The notes below the pieces were generated by a model. The model was not told where the DNA came from, did no database searches, and saw only the letters and a list, made by a program, of their open reading frames with translations. Position numbers and translations under genes: made by a program. DNA of 5,284 nucleotides from Deltaproteobacteria bacterium. Lineage in GTDB: Bacteria; Desulfobacterota; GWC2-55-46; S146-70. Location of the stretch: contig WGFD01000274.1 in the NCBI GenBank assembly GCA_015492395.1, positions 1 to 5,284 of the forward strand, read 5' to 3'. Positions 5,087 to 5,284 of this stretch are shown piece by piece. Numbering within the stretch: position 1 is the first letter of the stretch; each line of letters opens with the position of its first letter.

Positions 5087-5284
5087 TTAAGGAGTATATT
5101 GGAAAGACGATCTATTGTCAACAACCTGGATCATATGCAGGGTTAGCTCCTCCTCTACCCTCGACTCCAAAATCCGCTTGAGCGCGGCTCGCGCCGCAGG
5201 ACGGTAGTCTCCCCCCAAATCAAACGCTTGAACCTCCTTCATCGCTCTGGTAACATTACGTACGGTTGCTTCTTGCAGCCACAT
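5087..5284 (-). pseudogene. Truncated N-terminus of a probable IS256/Mutator-type transposase
   Basis: Reading leftward from the window edge, the frame gives 65 residues. The first 50 or so (QEATVRNVTRAMKEVQ, then DYRPAARAALKRIL, then SRVEEEL) resemble the helical N-terminus of IS256-family (Mutator-type) transposases, recognised from memory and not by a search. The following part expected in such proteins, a basic RRNGxY-like segment and then the DDE catalytic domain, is missing. After about residue 52 the sequence becomes unlike a transposase and stops at TAA 5087-5089. No DDE residues are present, so it cannot be an active enzyme. The ATG lies exactly at the window edge, so the true N-terminus may be further right. 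No terminal inverted repeat can be identified on this side. It may be the residue of an old insertion next to the operon promoter. Confidence 0.5.
5093..5121 (-). promoter_or_regulatory. Sigma70-type promoter for yjbQ-rsmD-coaD
   Basis: On the minus strand TTGACA (5116-5121, a perfect -35 consensus) is followed after exactly 17 bp by TATACT (5093-5098, five of six matches to the -10 consensus). Transcription would start near 5086 and give a leader of about 100 nt before yjbQ. This is by far the best promoter match in the window, and it points at the three-gene operon. It lies inside the last codons of the transposase-like frame. Confidence 0.75.

Overview
The window looks like bacterial chromosome. 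It has Shine-Dalgarno sites, one sigma70-type promoter with near-consensus hexamers, an intrinsic terminator and short intergenic gaps. The gene families fit an anaerobic or environmental Gram-negative lineage such as Nitrospirota, Desulfobacterota or anammox-type Planctomycetota. This is inference, and no single gene fixes the phylum. I see no rRNA, tRNA, CRISPR array or replication origin.

Layout. (1) Bases 1-1187, plus strand: the 3' part of a hybrid sensor histidine kinase (end of PAS, HisKA, HATPase_c, receiver), cut off by the window start. (2) Bases 1188-1529: a 342-bp stretch with no recognisable gene. It holds two very short ORFs, a 20-nt imperfect direct repeat, and several inverted repeats that can fold into successive hairpins and a compact three-way junction. 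(3) Bases 1530-2102, plus: an AMMECR1-domain protein (AmmeMemoRadiSam protein A type) without its usual Memo and radical SAM partners in view. (4) Bases 2139-3332, minus, convergent with the previous gene: a type I PLP aspartate/aromatic aminotransferase. (5) Bases 3377-3410: an intrinsic terminator on the minus strand. (6) Bases 3503-4985, minus: a tight yjbQ-rsmD-coaD operon. (7) Bases 4986-5121: the leader and promoter of that operon. The leader carries a 14-pair hairpin, and the promoter has TTGACA, 17 bp, TATACT. (8) Bases 5087-5284, minus: a short reading frame that looks like the truncated N-terminus of an IS256/Mutator-type transposase, with the operon promoter embedded in its 3' end.

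How the parts work together. The minus-strand operon joins a UPF0047/YjbQ enzyme, the 16S rRNA m2G966 methyltransferase RsmD and the coenzyme A enzyme CoaD. It probably runs from the promoter at 5093-5121 to the terminator at 3377-3410. The aminotransferase lies just beyond the terminator and has an AT-rich upstream segment of its own, so it is probably a separate unit or reached by read-through. The plus-strand kinase and AMMECR1 gene are separated by the long, possibly structured gap and need not be co-transcribed. The most interesting regions are the 1188-1529 gap and the transposase remnant/promoter junction at 5087-5130. Everything else is ordinary core metabolism.
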